From an uncultured Lachnospiraceae bacterium (GTDB taxonomy: Bacteria > Bacillota > Clostridia > Lachnospirales > Lachnospiraceae): 64,000 bases of DNA. Below the pieces are notes generated by a model. The model was not told the origin of the DNA, did not search any database, and was given only the letters and a program-made list of their open reading frames with translations. Below, piece after piece: positions 52,073 through 60,141 of this stretch. The stretch's first letter is position 1. The number at the start of each line of letters is the position of its first letter. Location of the stretch: NCBI GenBank assembly GCA_902789735.1, contig CADAOZ010000008.1, forward strand, positions 62,001 through 126,000, read 5' to 3'. The position numbers were made by a program, and so were the translations under genes.

Positions 52073-52111
52073 GACCGGGATCCGCTGCCAGTTATACAGC
52101 GGATCCCGGTC
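52073..52111. terminator. Long hairpin, bidirectional terminator
   Basis: GACCGGGATCCGCTG pairs perfectly with CAGCGGATCCCGGTC. The T tract is better on the minus strand (CTTTTTAATA), so it also serves the GH32 gene that ends at 52150. Confidence 0.85.
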
Positions 52112-52149
52112 ATTTCTGATTATGCTCCGGCAGATGCCGGACTCCTGCC

Positions 52150-53682
52150 TCAGGAGATCCGGATCTCATATTTCTCGATATCCAGGACGGCCTTTCCTTC
52201 CGCCCCGAACAGGATGTCCCCGGCGGTCAGGGGCGTAGGAATGACAGATGTGATGACATGTTCTCCTCCGTTCACGAATATTTCGGCGGAGTATCTGTCC
52301 AGAATAAAGCGGAGTTCCAGACAGGAAGGATGGTCCTCCAGGAAGATCCGTTTGGGCGCCATAGCGTCATCCACGTAGCCGGATCTGCTCCTGTCAAAGG
52401 TCAGCAGGCCTTCGGCAAAATCATAACGCAGCGTGCTGCCATGGGCCTGGTCTGCCGCGATACAGACGGAGAAGGAACGACAGTCTCCGTCTTCCTTCTG
52501 CCGGACCTGTACCGTCATGTCCAGACACCTGCCCCGGATTCCCTCCAGTGATATGCTGCCGCTGACCATGATCCCTTCTTTGCGGACCGGACAGGTCCTG
52601 TATTTCTCCAGCTCCCTGACCGGCTGCTGGAACAGACGGCCCCTGCGGATCGAGACCTCTCTGGGCAGGGTCATCATACCGAACCAGAGGTTGTCATTCT
52701 GACGTACCCGGGCATTCTCCCACCCCTGCATCCAGGCGATCATGATCCTGCGCCCATCCGGGGCCAGCAGGGTCTGGGCCGCGTAAAAGTCATAGCCATC
52801 GTCCACCGCATGGACCGTTTCACGAATGAAATGATGATTTCTGCGGTCATAGCGGCCGGTCAGAACAATATTGCCATGCCTGTTCTGAAATTCACCGGTC
52901 AGTTCCATTTCCTGTGGAGATACAAGGATGGCCGCCGGCAGCATATCTGGCATGTATGGCATGTCTGGCATGTCTGTATCCCCTTCTTCCGTAAAAAAGT
53001 CCGGACATTCCCACATGCTGCCATATTCTCTGTTACAGGATTCCAGGACTGTTACAAAGGTCCATTCCCGGCCGCTGCCGCTCCGATACAACAGCAGGCA
53101 GCCGCTTCCGTCCGGTCCTCTGGAGGAGACCAGCATATAGCAGCAGTCCTCTTCCTCATCCCGCCATATTTTGGGATCCCGGAAGTCATAGGGGCTCATA
53201 CCTTCCGGCAGACCGCCAGCGTCCAGTACAGGATTTCCTTCATACTTTCTATAATCAGTCCCGTCACCCGTCGCCATACACTGGACCTGGACGATTTCTT
53301 CCTGCCCTTCAGAGCCGGTCCGGTACATTCTTCCGGTATAGATCAGCATCTGCTCTCCGTCCTGCGTCTCAACGGCACCTCCCGACCAACAGCCGGCCCT
53401 GTCAAAGTCACTATCCGGAGCCAGGGCACAGGGCAGATATTCCCATTTGATCAGATCCGCAGACTTCACATGCCCCCAGTGCATAGGGCCCCATACTGTT
53501 TCATAAGGATAATATTGATAAAACAGATGATACGCTCCTTTATAAACGGAAAAACCATTCGGATCATTGGCCCAGCCTGTATAAGGAGACACGTGAAAGA
53601 CCGGCCTGTTCTCCGGTCCGATTCTGCCTCCGTACTTTGCTTCATAGTTTCTGGCGTCTTCCAGACCGTTCGTATGCTGCAT
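52150..53682 (-). CDS. GH32 beta-fructofuranosidase, second copy
   Basis: The 510-residue protein shows WANDPNG at 37-43 (nucleophile Asp40), FRDPK at 167-171 and ECPD at 225-228 (acid/base Glu225), and a C-terminal beta-sandwich with LRFILDRYSAEIFVNGG. The motifs match the enzyme at 35266, but elsewhere the two differ enough to be distant paralogues. An inserted DTDMPDMPYMPDMLP segment at about 235-249 is a DMP-repeat not seen in the other copy. No signal peptide is visible. AGAGGAAATACGTT precedes the ATG. Confidence 0.93.
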   Translation of the reverse strand: MQHTNGLEDARNYEAKYGGRIGPENRPVFHVSPYTGWANDPNGFSVYKGAYHLFYQYYPYETVWGPMHWGHVKSADLIKWEYLPCALAPDSDFDRAGCWSGGAVETQDGEQMLIYTGRMYRTGSEGQEEIVQVQCMATGDGTDYRKYEGNPVLDAGGLPEGMSPYDFRDPKIWRDEEEDCCYMLVSSRGPDGSGCLLLYRSGSGREWTFVTVLESCNREYGSMWECPDFFTEEGDTDMPDMPYMPDMLPAAILVSPQEMELTGEFQNRHGNIVLTGRYDRRNHHFIRETVHAVDDGYDFYAAQTLLAPDGRRIMIAWMQGWENARVRQNDNLWFGMMTLPREVSIRRGRLFQQPVRELEKYRTCPVRKEGIMVSGSISLEGIRGRCLDMTVQVRQKEDGDCRSFSVCIAADQAHGSTLRYDFAEGLLTFDRSRSGYVDDAMAPKRIFLEDHPSCLELRFILDRYSAEIFVNGGEHVITSVIPTPLTAGDILFGAEGKAVLDIEKYEIRIS

Positions 53683-53815
53683 AACGTATTTCCTCTCCCA
53701 TTTCCTTTCCGGCCGGATTTTTATTCCGGCAAAACTGCGTATTCCTATAGTATCACAGGGTTCGTCTGCCCGCGTACACTTTTTAGCTCTTTTTTACAAA
53801 ATCATCCGGCAGACT

Positions 53816-53866
53816 CGATATAAAGGGCCGGTTGACAAATACTAAGAACTGCCGGTCCTTATATCG
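53816..53866. promoter_or_regulatory. Inverted repeat and promoter region between GH32 and XRE genes
   Basis: CGATATAAAGGGCCGG (53816-53831) is inverted as CCGGTCCTTATATCG (53852-53866) around a loop starting TTGACA. It could be an operator or an RNA hairpin. A CCTGTC/GGACAGG inverted repeat follows near 53871-53902, and TATAAT at 53911-53916 gives a plus-strand -10. The 503-base AT-rich gap has no other gene; the XRE protein may bind here. Confidence 0.6.
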
Positions 53867-54186
53867 AAATCCTGTCATTATTAGGACTTTTTCAGGACAG
53901 GAATGTAGTATATAATGTACAAAGAGGGAATATACATATTTCACGCATGAAGAACGGCGTTTATTGAATCTGTCTGCATTCCATTTTCCAATATTTATTG
54001 CTGTTTTCTAATTGTAACGGAGCTGGTTTTCTGATACATTAATAGGCATAATTCATTGATACATATCATTTTTCATACCTTCTTCATGTATCTATCCGTT
54101 ATGTACTTTGCGAATAACTCATTAAAATAAAAAATAAGATAAAATATACTGATATAAACATTATTTAATTTTTACAGGGGTGTAAT

Positions 54187-54519
54187 ATGCAGGAATTAGA
54201 TTTTATCACTATCGGAAAACGGATTCGAAAGCGTCGAAAAGCACTACATATGACGCAGGAAGCCGTTGCTTCCAGGCTGGATGTGAACGCCAGTCATGTC
54301 AGTAACATCGAATGCGGCAGGACGAGTCCTTCCCTCACCATTCTTGTTAACATCGCGAATATCCTGAACTGCAGTGTTGATTTCTTCCTGTCCGACGAGT
54401 ATACCTACGTCAATCAGCTGGAATCAGATCTGTCTCTGGATGAAGTCATCGTTGAAAAACTTCGCTATTGTTCACAGGAAAAAAAGGAAACTGTATCCCG
54501 TATTATCGATGCCCTCTGA
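54187..54519 (+). CDS. XRE-family HTH transcriptional regulator
   Basis: The 110-residue protein has an N-terminal HTH of the XRE type (IGKRIRKRRKALHMTQEAVA, HVSNIECGRTSPSLTILVNIANIL), then a 40-residue acidic helical C-terminus. Likely a DNA-binding repressor. It is divergent from the second GH32 gene across a 503-base gap with inverted repeats and may control it. The surrounding DNA is notably more AT-rich than the rest of the window, which hints at recent acquisition. ACAGGGGTGTAAT precedes the ATG. Confidence 0.88.
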   Translation: MQELDFITIGKRIRKRRKALHMTQEAVASRLDVNASHVSNIECGRTSPSLTILVNIANILNCSVDFFLSDEYTYVNQLESDLSLDEVIVEKLRYCSQEKKETVSRIIDAL

Positions 54520-54576
54520 CCTGACCAGAGAAACGGACAGCCATCCGGTCTGCCGAACTGTGCCGGATCCATCTGT

Positions 54577-55074
54577 TCATACCTGCAGAACTTCATGCAA
54601 TATGACAGGACAGTCTTTCATCAATATCCTTTGCAGCTGCAGGATCAGATAGCGGGCTGCCGCAAGATAATCATCTTCACAGGTAACAGAGCCTCTGAGA
54701 CATAAAGTCCGGGGGCTCTTATCTTTGTCCCGGCCGGATCTGCCGTCCCTGTCGGTCGTCAGGCAGTATCCGCATTCCATTTCATAGGGGACGGAGCGCT
54801 GTTCCCGGTACGTTTTACCGGAGAACCAGCCCGAACAGCCGCCTGCCTTCCCTGCCACACTGCTGAGATCACAGTCGACTCTGGCTATGGCCGCCCCGCT
54901 CTCCCCGGGCTCATAGATCAGCATGCAGGGGATCAAAAGGTTTCCCAAGGGAACACGCAGGGAAAAGCAGACGCCTGCGGTGTCCAGATCTGTACCGGGG
55001 ACCCCTTTTTCCTTCAGATAGGCAGCCGTATCATGGAGCATTACATATCTTCTGTTTATTTCTTTCTTAATCAT
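54577..55074 (-). CDS. Hypothetical protein
   Basis: The 165-residue protein has no signal peptide, membrane segment or motif I recognise. It holds a Cys-rich stretch (VDCDLSSVAGKAGGCSGWFSG; MECGYCLTTDR). The ATG at 55074 follows AAGGAGG by 8 bases; a GTG six bases upstream would be too close to it. It points towards the XRE gene end to end. Function unknown. Confidence 0.6.
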   Translation of the reverse strand: MIKKEINRRYVMLHDTAAYLKEKGVPGTDLDTAGVCFSLRVPLGNLLIPCMLIYEPGESGAAIARVDCDLSSVAGKAGGCSGWFSGKTYREQRSVPYEMECGYCLTTDRDGRSGRDKDKSPRTLCLRGSVTCEDDYLAAARYLILQLQRILMKDCPVILHEVLQV

Positions 55075-55303
55075 GACCACGCCCTCCTTATGCTATCGGC
55101 AATTATGACACTGTACCGGTCTTATTCTTCAAACATGTTTCCTGTGATTCTATCCTATCCTGTCAAAAGGGCAGAAAACTTCTCTCCATGGAATCTGTTT
55201 CTGCCATTTTTCCGTGTTTCTGTCTCTTTCGTAATCATTTATCAAAATCGTTTCAGCAATTTAAAAGCCATCAATAAACCGGCAATTTGCACATACCGAC
55301 ACA

Positions 55304-55332
55304 TTGTATCACAGCTCTTCTTGTGCTATTCT
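55304..55332 (+). promoter_or_regulatory. Candidate promoter of the ROK kinase
   Basis: TTGTAT at 55304-55309 and TATTCT at 55327-55332 with a 17-base spacer, about 60 bases before the ATG. Upstream, 55075-55300 holds no gene; it has the palindrome AAACATGTTT at 55131-55140. Confidence 0.45.
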
Positions 55333-55391
55333 TTTAAGAGATTAATGTTATGAAGCAAGGGCTTCCAATTTGTAAAACGCGGGGTACATGT

Positions 55392-56336
55392 ATGAAAAAA
55401 TATGCTTATGGTATTGATGTAGGCGGTACGACCGTCAAATGCGGTCTGTTCGAGACAGACGGCACTTTTGTGAAGGGCTGGGAAATTCCCACTGTGAAAG
55501 ATAACGGCGGTGCGCAGATTCTGCCGGATATCGCGGCCGCGATCAAGGGGAGCATGGCCGAAGAAGGCATCAGCGCGGATGACGTGGAAGGCGTCGGCAT
55601 CGGCGTTCCCGGACCTGTTACAGAATCCGGTGTCGTAAACGGATGCGTCAACCTGGGCTGGGGCGTATATGATGTAAAGACCGCCCTGTCCGGACTGTTG
55701 GACGGCGCCAAAGTAGAGGTCGGTAATGACGCCAATGTAGCAGCCCTGGGCGAAATGTGGCGCGGCGGCGGCAAAGGCTACAGGAATGTCGTCATGGTCA
55801 CCCTGGGTACAGGCGTCGGCGGCGGCATCATCCTGGGCGGAAAGATCCTGCACGGTGCCCACGGAGCAGGCGGCGAAATCGGCCACATTACCGTTAACAG
55901 GAACGAGACCCTGGCCTGCGGCTGCGGCAAGAAAGGCTGTCTGGAGCAGTACGCTTCCGCTACCGGTATCGCGCGCAAGGCCCGTGAAGTTCTGGCAACT
56001 CCCAAGGCGGAAGGATCCAGTCTGCTTAAAGTTGAAAACGTAGATGCCAAAGCAGTTTTCGACGCGGCCAAGACCGGCGACAAGACCGCCCTTGCCATCG
56101 TTGATTTCTTCGGACGTACTCTGGGGCAGGCAGTCGCTACCATTACAGCGGTTGTAGATCCTGACGTCATCGTAGTCGGCGGCGGCGTTTCCAAGGCCGG
56201 CCAGATCCTGCTTGACGCGGTCGTGAAGTACTATACGCCCAATGCCTTCAACGCCTGCAAGGAGACTCCTTTCAAGCTGGCCGTCCTGGGCAACAATGCG
56301 GGTATGTACGGCGCGGTCAAGATGGTCCTTGACTGA
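55392..56336 (+). CDS. glcK: ROK-family glucokinase
   Basis: The 314-residue protein opens with KKYAYGIDVGGTTVKCGLF, the ATP-binding DxGGT motif, and carries the ROK signature with the zinc site CGCGKKGCLEQYAS. VGNDANVAALGE and HGAHGAGGEIGH complete it. It phosphorylates glucose with ATP in the cytosol. The ATG at 55392 fits other glucokinases; an earlier ATG at 55350 would add 14 residues that do not. It is a single gene, followed by a strong terminator. Together with the GH32 enzymes it can use the glucose from sucrose. Confidence 0.93.
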   Translation: MKKYAYGIDVGGTTVKCGLFETDGTFVKGWEIPTVKDNGGAQILPDIAAAIKGSMAEEGISADDVEGVGIGVPGPVTESGVVNGCVNLGWGVYDVKTALSGLLDGAKVEVGNDANVAALGEMWRGGGKGYRNVVMVTLGTGVGGGIILGGKILHGAHGAGGEIGHITVNRNETLACGCGKKGCLEQYASATGIARKAREVLATPKAEGSSLLKVENVDAKAVFDAAKTGDKTALAIVDFFGRTLGQAVATITAVVDPDVIVVGGGVSKAGQILLDAVVKYYTPNAFNACKETPFKLAVLGNNAGMYGAVKMVLD

Positions 56337-56379
56337 GTATTCCTGACTGCAGTTTCCTGACTGCGTCAGAACAGCGCCA

Positions 56380-56430
56380 AAAATCCTCCGGAGCACCTGT
56401 TCAGGGTGCATCCGGAGGATTTCTGTTTTA
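56380..56430 (+). terminator. Rho-independent terminator after glcK
   Basis: AAATCCTCCGGA pairs with TCCGGAGGATTT around a GCACC/GGGTGC inner stem, then TCTGTTTT. Confidence 0.88.
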
Positions 56431-56474
56431 CAGGGTATATACGTCAGACGCAGCCTGTATATATCTTACCGGTT

Positions 56475-56864
56475 CTAATCGGACTGCAGGGAGTCCGGGG
56501 GTGTTGTTTTGAATTTCTTTCCGCCGGTAATCAGCGCCACGACTGCCAGGATCAGATTGATCAGACACCATCCAGACCAGATCTTCAGATCGCCAAAGGA
56601 ACCGGCGCCGGCAAAACCGATCAGCGCCGCGAGACCAAAAAGAACGATCAGGGCAATGTTGCCGCCCTTCTTTTCTGAGTTCCTGGTCGCGATGGAAACA
56701 ATGCCCCCGACCAGCATAAAGACTGCCACGATCAAACCTGCGGATCCGGAGACCTCTCCGTTCTCCTCCAATGAGTTTGCAAGACCCGCGGCACAGGACT
56801 GAAATGTTACAAAAACAAAAAGCACAATGGATAAAATTCCCGCTACCAGTTTCCAGATTTTCAT
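56475..56864 (-). CDS. Small four-TM membrane protein
   Basis: The 129-residue protein has four hydrophobic segments (LVAGILSIVLFVFVTFQSC; GLIVAVFMLVGGIVSIAT; NIALIVLFGLAALIGFAG; WSGWCLINLILAVVALITGG) and a short charged tail. I recognise no enzymatic motif. It starts 17 bases after the lipoprotein gene and is probably co-transcribed with it. This pairing of a four-TM protein and a twin-domain lipoprotein may form a membrane complex. Confidence 0.75.
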   Translation of the reverse strand: MKIWKLVAGILSIVLFVFVTFQSCAAGLANSLEENGEVSGSAGLIVAVFMLVGGIVSIATRNSEKKGGNIALIVLFGLAALIGFAGAGSFGDLKIWSGWCLINLILAVVALITGGKKFKTTPPDSLQSD

Positions 56865-56881
56865 GTTGATTTCCTTTCTTT

Positions 56882-57847
56882 TTATTTCGCCGAGAATGTG
56901 ATCGTATCGGAATCCGCGATCGTTTCATAGGTATCTACGTTGTAGAGATGGAATTTAAGTTCTACCTCTTCGATGGACTCGATTCCGTTGTCCTGGAGCT
57001 CACTGCTGAGTATGGTGATCTCATCAATAGATTTTTTGCCATCATATACTTCTGCCGTATAATAAGGAGTCATCATGAACCCGTTAATGGACATGTTTTC
57101 GACGCTGATCCCGACATTCTGACCGGATGTGTTTTCGCAATACAAGAGGATCGCGGTTCCCCAGAAGGAATTTTCATCCACGGTCTTACCTACAATGCGG
57201 ATGCCATTCTCGCTGTACAGTTCCATTCCGGTGTCGTCCGGAGTCGTATCCATGCTGTCATAGGCAGAAGTCTGGATCTCCGAATAGACCTTTTGAAAAA
57301 GATTTGTCCAGTCCGCGTCATAGGCATGAAAATACATCTCTATTTTTCCGACATTGGTAATACCGGCCGCCTTCAGAGCGGCAGATGAAAGATACATGAC
57401 CTCATTGGACTTCTTGCCGGCCGCAACATCGCAGACAAACAGATCTGTGATCATATAGTCATTTACGATCAGGGCATCGCAGCCGATGGTGTAATCCGTG
57501 TCTGTGTTGTTTTCAACCAGGAGTTTAACACCGTCTCCCATAAAACCGTCTGTCACATAATCCATCGCTGTGATCTTAATCCCGTCCTGATCGACAAGAA
57601 CCTGTTCTTCTATTGTCACAGCGGCATTTGTTTCAGATGTCTCTTCTGTTTCTGCTTCTTCGTCATCCGTTTCCTGTGTTTCTGTTTCTGCAGTGTCTTC
57701 TGCGCTCTCCACTTCTTCGGACGCTTCGGAGGTACCCGCTTCTTCAGTGGATACCACTTCCTTGGGTTCTTCTGAAGAAGAGCTGCATCCGGATACAGCC
57801 AGAGACATGCCCAACAAAATTGCCAACAGCCAGTATTTCCTCTTCAT
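56882..57847 (-). CDS. Lipoprotein with two DUF5067-like domains
   Basis: The 321-residue protein has a signal peptide and lipobox VSGCS. A Glu/Ser/Thr-rich linker leads to two related beta-rich domains: about 85-190 (ITAMDYVTDGFMGDGVKLLVENNT) and 200-321 (IVGKTVDENSFWGTAILLYCENTS). Each has IxVxNxT and Y...AEVYDGKKS-like segments. Immunoglobulin-like exported domains of this sort are seen in DUF5067 proteins. It would be displayed outside the membrane. AAGGGAGGAAATAAT precedes the ATG. Confidence 0.78.
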   Translation of the reverse strand: MKRKYWLLAILLGMSLAVSGCSSSSEEPKEVVSTEEAGTSEASEEVESAEDTAETETQETDDEEAETEETSETNAAVTIEEQVLVDQDGIKITAMDYVTDGFMGDGVKLLVENNTDTDYTIGCDALIVNDYMITDLFVCDVAAGKKSNEVMYLSSAALKAAGITNVGKIEMYFHAYDADWTNLFQKVYSEIQTSAYDSMDTTPDDTGMELYSENGIRIVGKTVDENSFWGTAILLYCENTSGQNVGISVENMSINGFMMTPYYTAEVYDGKKSIDEITILSSELQDNGIESIEEVELKFHLYNVDTYETIADSDTITFSAK

Positions 57848-57908
57848 ATTATTTCCTCCCTTAAAATAAAATGTTTGCAGCCTCCTGTACAGGAAGCCAG
57901 GTGCCTTA

Positions 57909-58373
57909 TCAATCCTGCAGGCCGCTGGTCCGCAGGGGTTCCATTCCCCTGTTTTTCAGCAGGGTATTGACATCCAGAATGCTGCCGGGACGGTCACGGA
58001 ACAGGATCATCAGTAAAGCGTCTCTGGGGATCTTGGCATATAATTCCGGCAGTTCATATTTGCGCAGGGCCCGCTGGGTTTCCCCCAGTGTCAGTTCGCC
58101 CGCGTAGCAGATCCGGAGGATCACATCTCTCTGCCTGGTCCGCTTTTCCCCCGACAGCAGTTTGTAGCCGTATCGTTCCGGTATGTCCGCCATCAGAAAT
58201 ACTCGCTGCTGGGTCAGCTTCTTCTGCGCCAGCAGATCCTTCATATACGTGGAAAAGCTGACGCTCGATTCGGTGAGCATACTCTCCCGGTTCTCCAGAC
58301 AGTAGCGGTCGAAATCCGGAAGATGAGTCTGCCTGAGTATTCCATTCAGATTAGAGGTGGATTTTTCCGTCAT
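57909..58373 (-). CDS. Helical regulator-like protein, divergent from the kinase
   Basis: The 154-residue protein lacks membrane segments. Its centre (STYMKDLLAQKKLTQQRVFL and PERYGYKLLSGEKRTRQRDV) resembles an XRE-type helix-turn-helix: the Gln-Gln helix and the GYKLLSGEKR segment match positions of the recognition helix and what follows. It is divergently transcribed from the Ser/Thr kinase gene across 95 bases. It may bind DNA and be the kinase's target, which is inferred from position only. Confidence 0.68.
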   Translation of the reverse strand: MTEKSTSNLNGILRQTHLPDFDRYCLENRESMLTESSVSFSTYMKDLLAQKKLTQQRVFLMADIPERYGYKLLSGEKRTRQRDVILRICYAGELTLGETQRALRKYELPELYAKIPRDALLMILFRDRPGSILDVNTLLKNRGMEPLRTSGLQD

Positions 58374-58468
58374 ACGCCCTCCTGTTTGGTATAATTAGCA
58401 AAATGGCTGCATCAAATTGTTTGCATTAGAATCGTTACATTTTACGATCTGCAGAAAGGAATGACCCG

Positions 58469-59542
58469 GTGGAACATTCAAATCCCCCTGCCGTCATGGC
58501 TTTTCGTACCATCGCTGTCCTGAATGAACTGCATGGCGTCTATCTGGTCCAGGATCCGGATACAGGGAAAGTGTTTGTAAAGAAGATTCTGGATGTTTAT
58601 AATCCGAAAGTCTACGAATACTTACGCTGGTATCCGATCACCGGCACACCCGGGATCATTGGTTTCCATGAAGAAGCCGGCCGGATGACGGTCGTCGAAG
58701 AATATATTTCCGGCAGCTCCCTTCAGGAGAAGATTGGCCGGAAGGATCTTTTGGAAACGGATATTCTTAACTATATGCTGGACCTGTGCGCGATTCTGGA
58801 AAAATTGCATACGGGAGATCATATCCTGATCCATCGGGACGTCAAGCCGTCCAATATCATCATCACCGCATATAACAGAGCCGTTCTTCTGGATTTCAAT
58901 GCCGCCAAATTCTATTCTCCCGAATCTGCGGAAGACACGATTCTGCTGGGGACCAAAGGCTATGCGGCGCCGGAGCAATATGGGTTTGGGTCTTCTACAC
59001 CGCAGACCGATATATACGCACTGGGCATGACATTGAACAAAATGCTGGATTCCATGGCTGACCCGCCTGCTTATTTAAGGCAGCTGGCCCGCAAATGTAC
59101 CCGGCTGGATCCCGCCGGCCGCTTTTCCGACATAAAAAAACTGAAGAAAGAGTTGTCTGCTCATTTGCAGACCGGCACATCCGGAAAAGTCTTTCAAACG
59201 ATTATCCGGTATTTACCGCCGGGCTACCGAAGCGGCAGTGTCTGGAAAATGCTGCTGGCAACCTTCGGCTATTTTCTGATCGGTGTCTTCTGCTTTAAAT
59301 TCTACGGAACGGGAAATGTCACCGGAGCACAGCTGCTTTTGGAGCAGTTCTTTGTGATGGCCATGCTGCTGGCCATTGTGTTCGGCTGCTTTGATTATCT
59401 GCATGTGCAGAGCCTAATGCCCCTCTGCCGGCACAAAAGCCTTCTGATCCGCTGCATTGGAATCGCCTTTCTGGACTTTCTGATGGTCTCAGCCATTATG
59501 TTCATCCTGATTCTTTTGGAAGCAGCCTGCTTTCCTGTCTGA
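58469..59542 (+). CDS. Membrane Ser/Thr protein kinase
   Basis: The 357-residue protein is a Hanks-type kinase: VFVKKIL gives the VAIK lysine (residue 38-39), IHRDVKPSN is at 121-129, LLDFNAAKF carries the DFG region as DFN at 142-144, and GTKGYAAPEQYG is at 161-172. The active residues remain. Four membrane segments follow at about 255-355 (MLLATFGYFLIGVFCFKF; FFVMAMLLAIVFGCF). It starts at a GTG after AAAGGA. It lacks PASTA domains, so it senses something else. The kinase, the HTH-like protein, the lipoprotein and the four-TM protein form a compact cluster. Confidence 0.88.
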   Translation: MEHSNPPAVMAFRTIAVLNELHGVYLVQDPDTGKVFVKKILDVYNPKVYEYLRWYPITGTPGIIGFHEEAGRMTVVEEYISGSSLQEKIGRKDLLETDILNYMLDLCAILEKLHTGDHILIHRDVKPSNIIITAYNRAVLLDFNAAKFYSPESAEDTILLGTKGYAAPEQYGFGSSTPQTDIYALGMTLNKMLDSMADPPAYLRQLARKCTRLDPAGRFSDIKKLKKELSAHLQTGTSGKVFQTIIRYLPPGYRSGSVWKMLLATFGYFLIGVFCFKFYGTGNVTGAQLLLEQFFVMAMLLAIVFGCFDYLHVQSLMPLCRHKSLLIRCIGIAFLDFLMVSAIMFILILLEAACFPV

Positions 59543-59571
59543 AAAATTATAGCATTTGCCATTTCCGTCCG

Positions 59572-59594
59572 TTGCCACCCTATCGGTGGCAACT
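59572..59594 (+). terminator. Hairpin after the kinase gene
   Basis: GTTGCCACC pairs with GGTGGCAAC around CTATC, followed by TTATCATC. The T tract is weak, so this may be an incomplete terminator. Confidence 0.5.
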
Positions 59595-59759
59595 TATCAT
59601 CTGCGCCGGCTGTATCTTTTTCTGCAGTCCAATCCTGCGGATCACCTGCTGATTGTATTCTACGTAAATCAGAATCCAGATATTTACACTCCCGGTTACT
59701 TTCCAGGAGCTTTCTGGGAGGTATCCGGAAGTCACTTCCCTCTGCATCCCCAAATGTAC

Positions 59760-59801
59760 AAAAAAAATCCGAAAACGACGTTTTACGTCATTTTCGGATT
59801 T
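59760..59801 (-). terminator. Rho-independent terminator after the tRNA
   Basis: AAATCCGAAAA pairs with TTTTCGGATTT around GACG..ACGTC, followed on the minus strand by eight T residues. Confidence 0.9.
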
Positions 59802-59809
59802 CCCTTGCA

Positions 59810-59883
59810 TCGGAGTGACGGGATTCGAACCCACGACCCCTTCGTCCCTAACGAAGTGCGCTAGCCAGCTGCGCTACACCCCG
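59810..59883 (-). tRNA. tRNA-Pro (anticodon AGG)
   Basis: The minus strand folds into a full cloverleaf: acceptor CGGGGTG/CACTCCG, D-arm GCGC..GCGC, anticodon stem CTTCG/CGAAG with loop TTAGGGA, and T-arm with TTCGAAT. The anticodon is AGG, for proline codons CCN. C1-G72 with discriminator A73 and G37 are the proline identity marks. The CCA end is not encoded. A34 in a bacterial tRNA-Pro is unusual. It has its own promoter and a strong terminator. Confidence 0.9.
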
Positions 59884-59933
59884 ATCTTCAATTAGAAGTG
59901 CTGCATGAGATGTTCACCTCAGCAACAAAAATG

Positions 59934-59962
59934 ATTATATATGCTGAGCAGATAAAATGCAA
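59934..59962 (-). promoter_or_regulatory. Promoter of tRNA-Pro
   Basis: On the minus strand TTGCAT (59957-59962) and TATAAT (59934-59939) are separated by 17 bases, about 45 bases before the tRNA start. An inverted repeat CTCAGCA..TGCTGAG spans the -10. Confidence 0.8.
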
Positions 59963-60141
59963 GTCTTTTTTTAAAAAATAAGTTCAGAATAATCAGGCTC
60001 TTCCGGAAGACTATGCCGCGAATCGGGACCATGAACAAAAATCGTCAGTTATTTTTACAAAACCGCTTTCCTGTCAGGGGCTTTTTCTAATACAATGGAA
60101 GCAGGTGGCGGTATTCTGCCACTTAGGAAAGGAGCGATATT

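Noticed and set aside
55033..55353. Plus-strand frame of 106 codons
   Set aside because: Runs through the glcK upstream region, has no binding site, and reads aromatic-rich sequence typical of AT-rich gaps.
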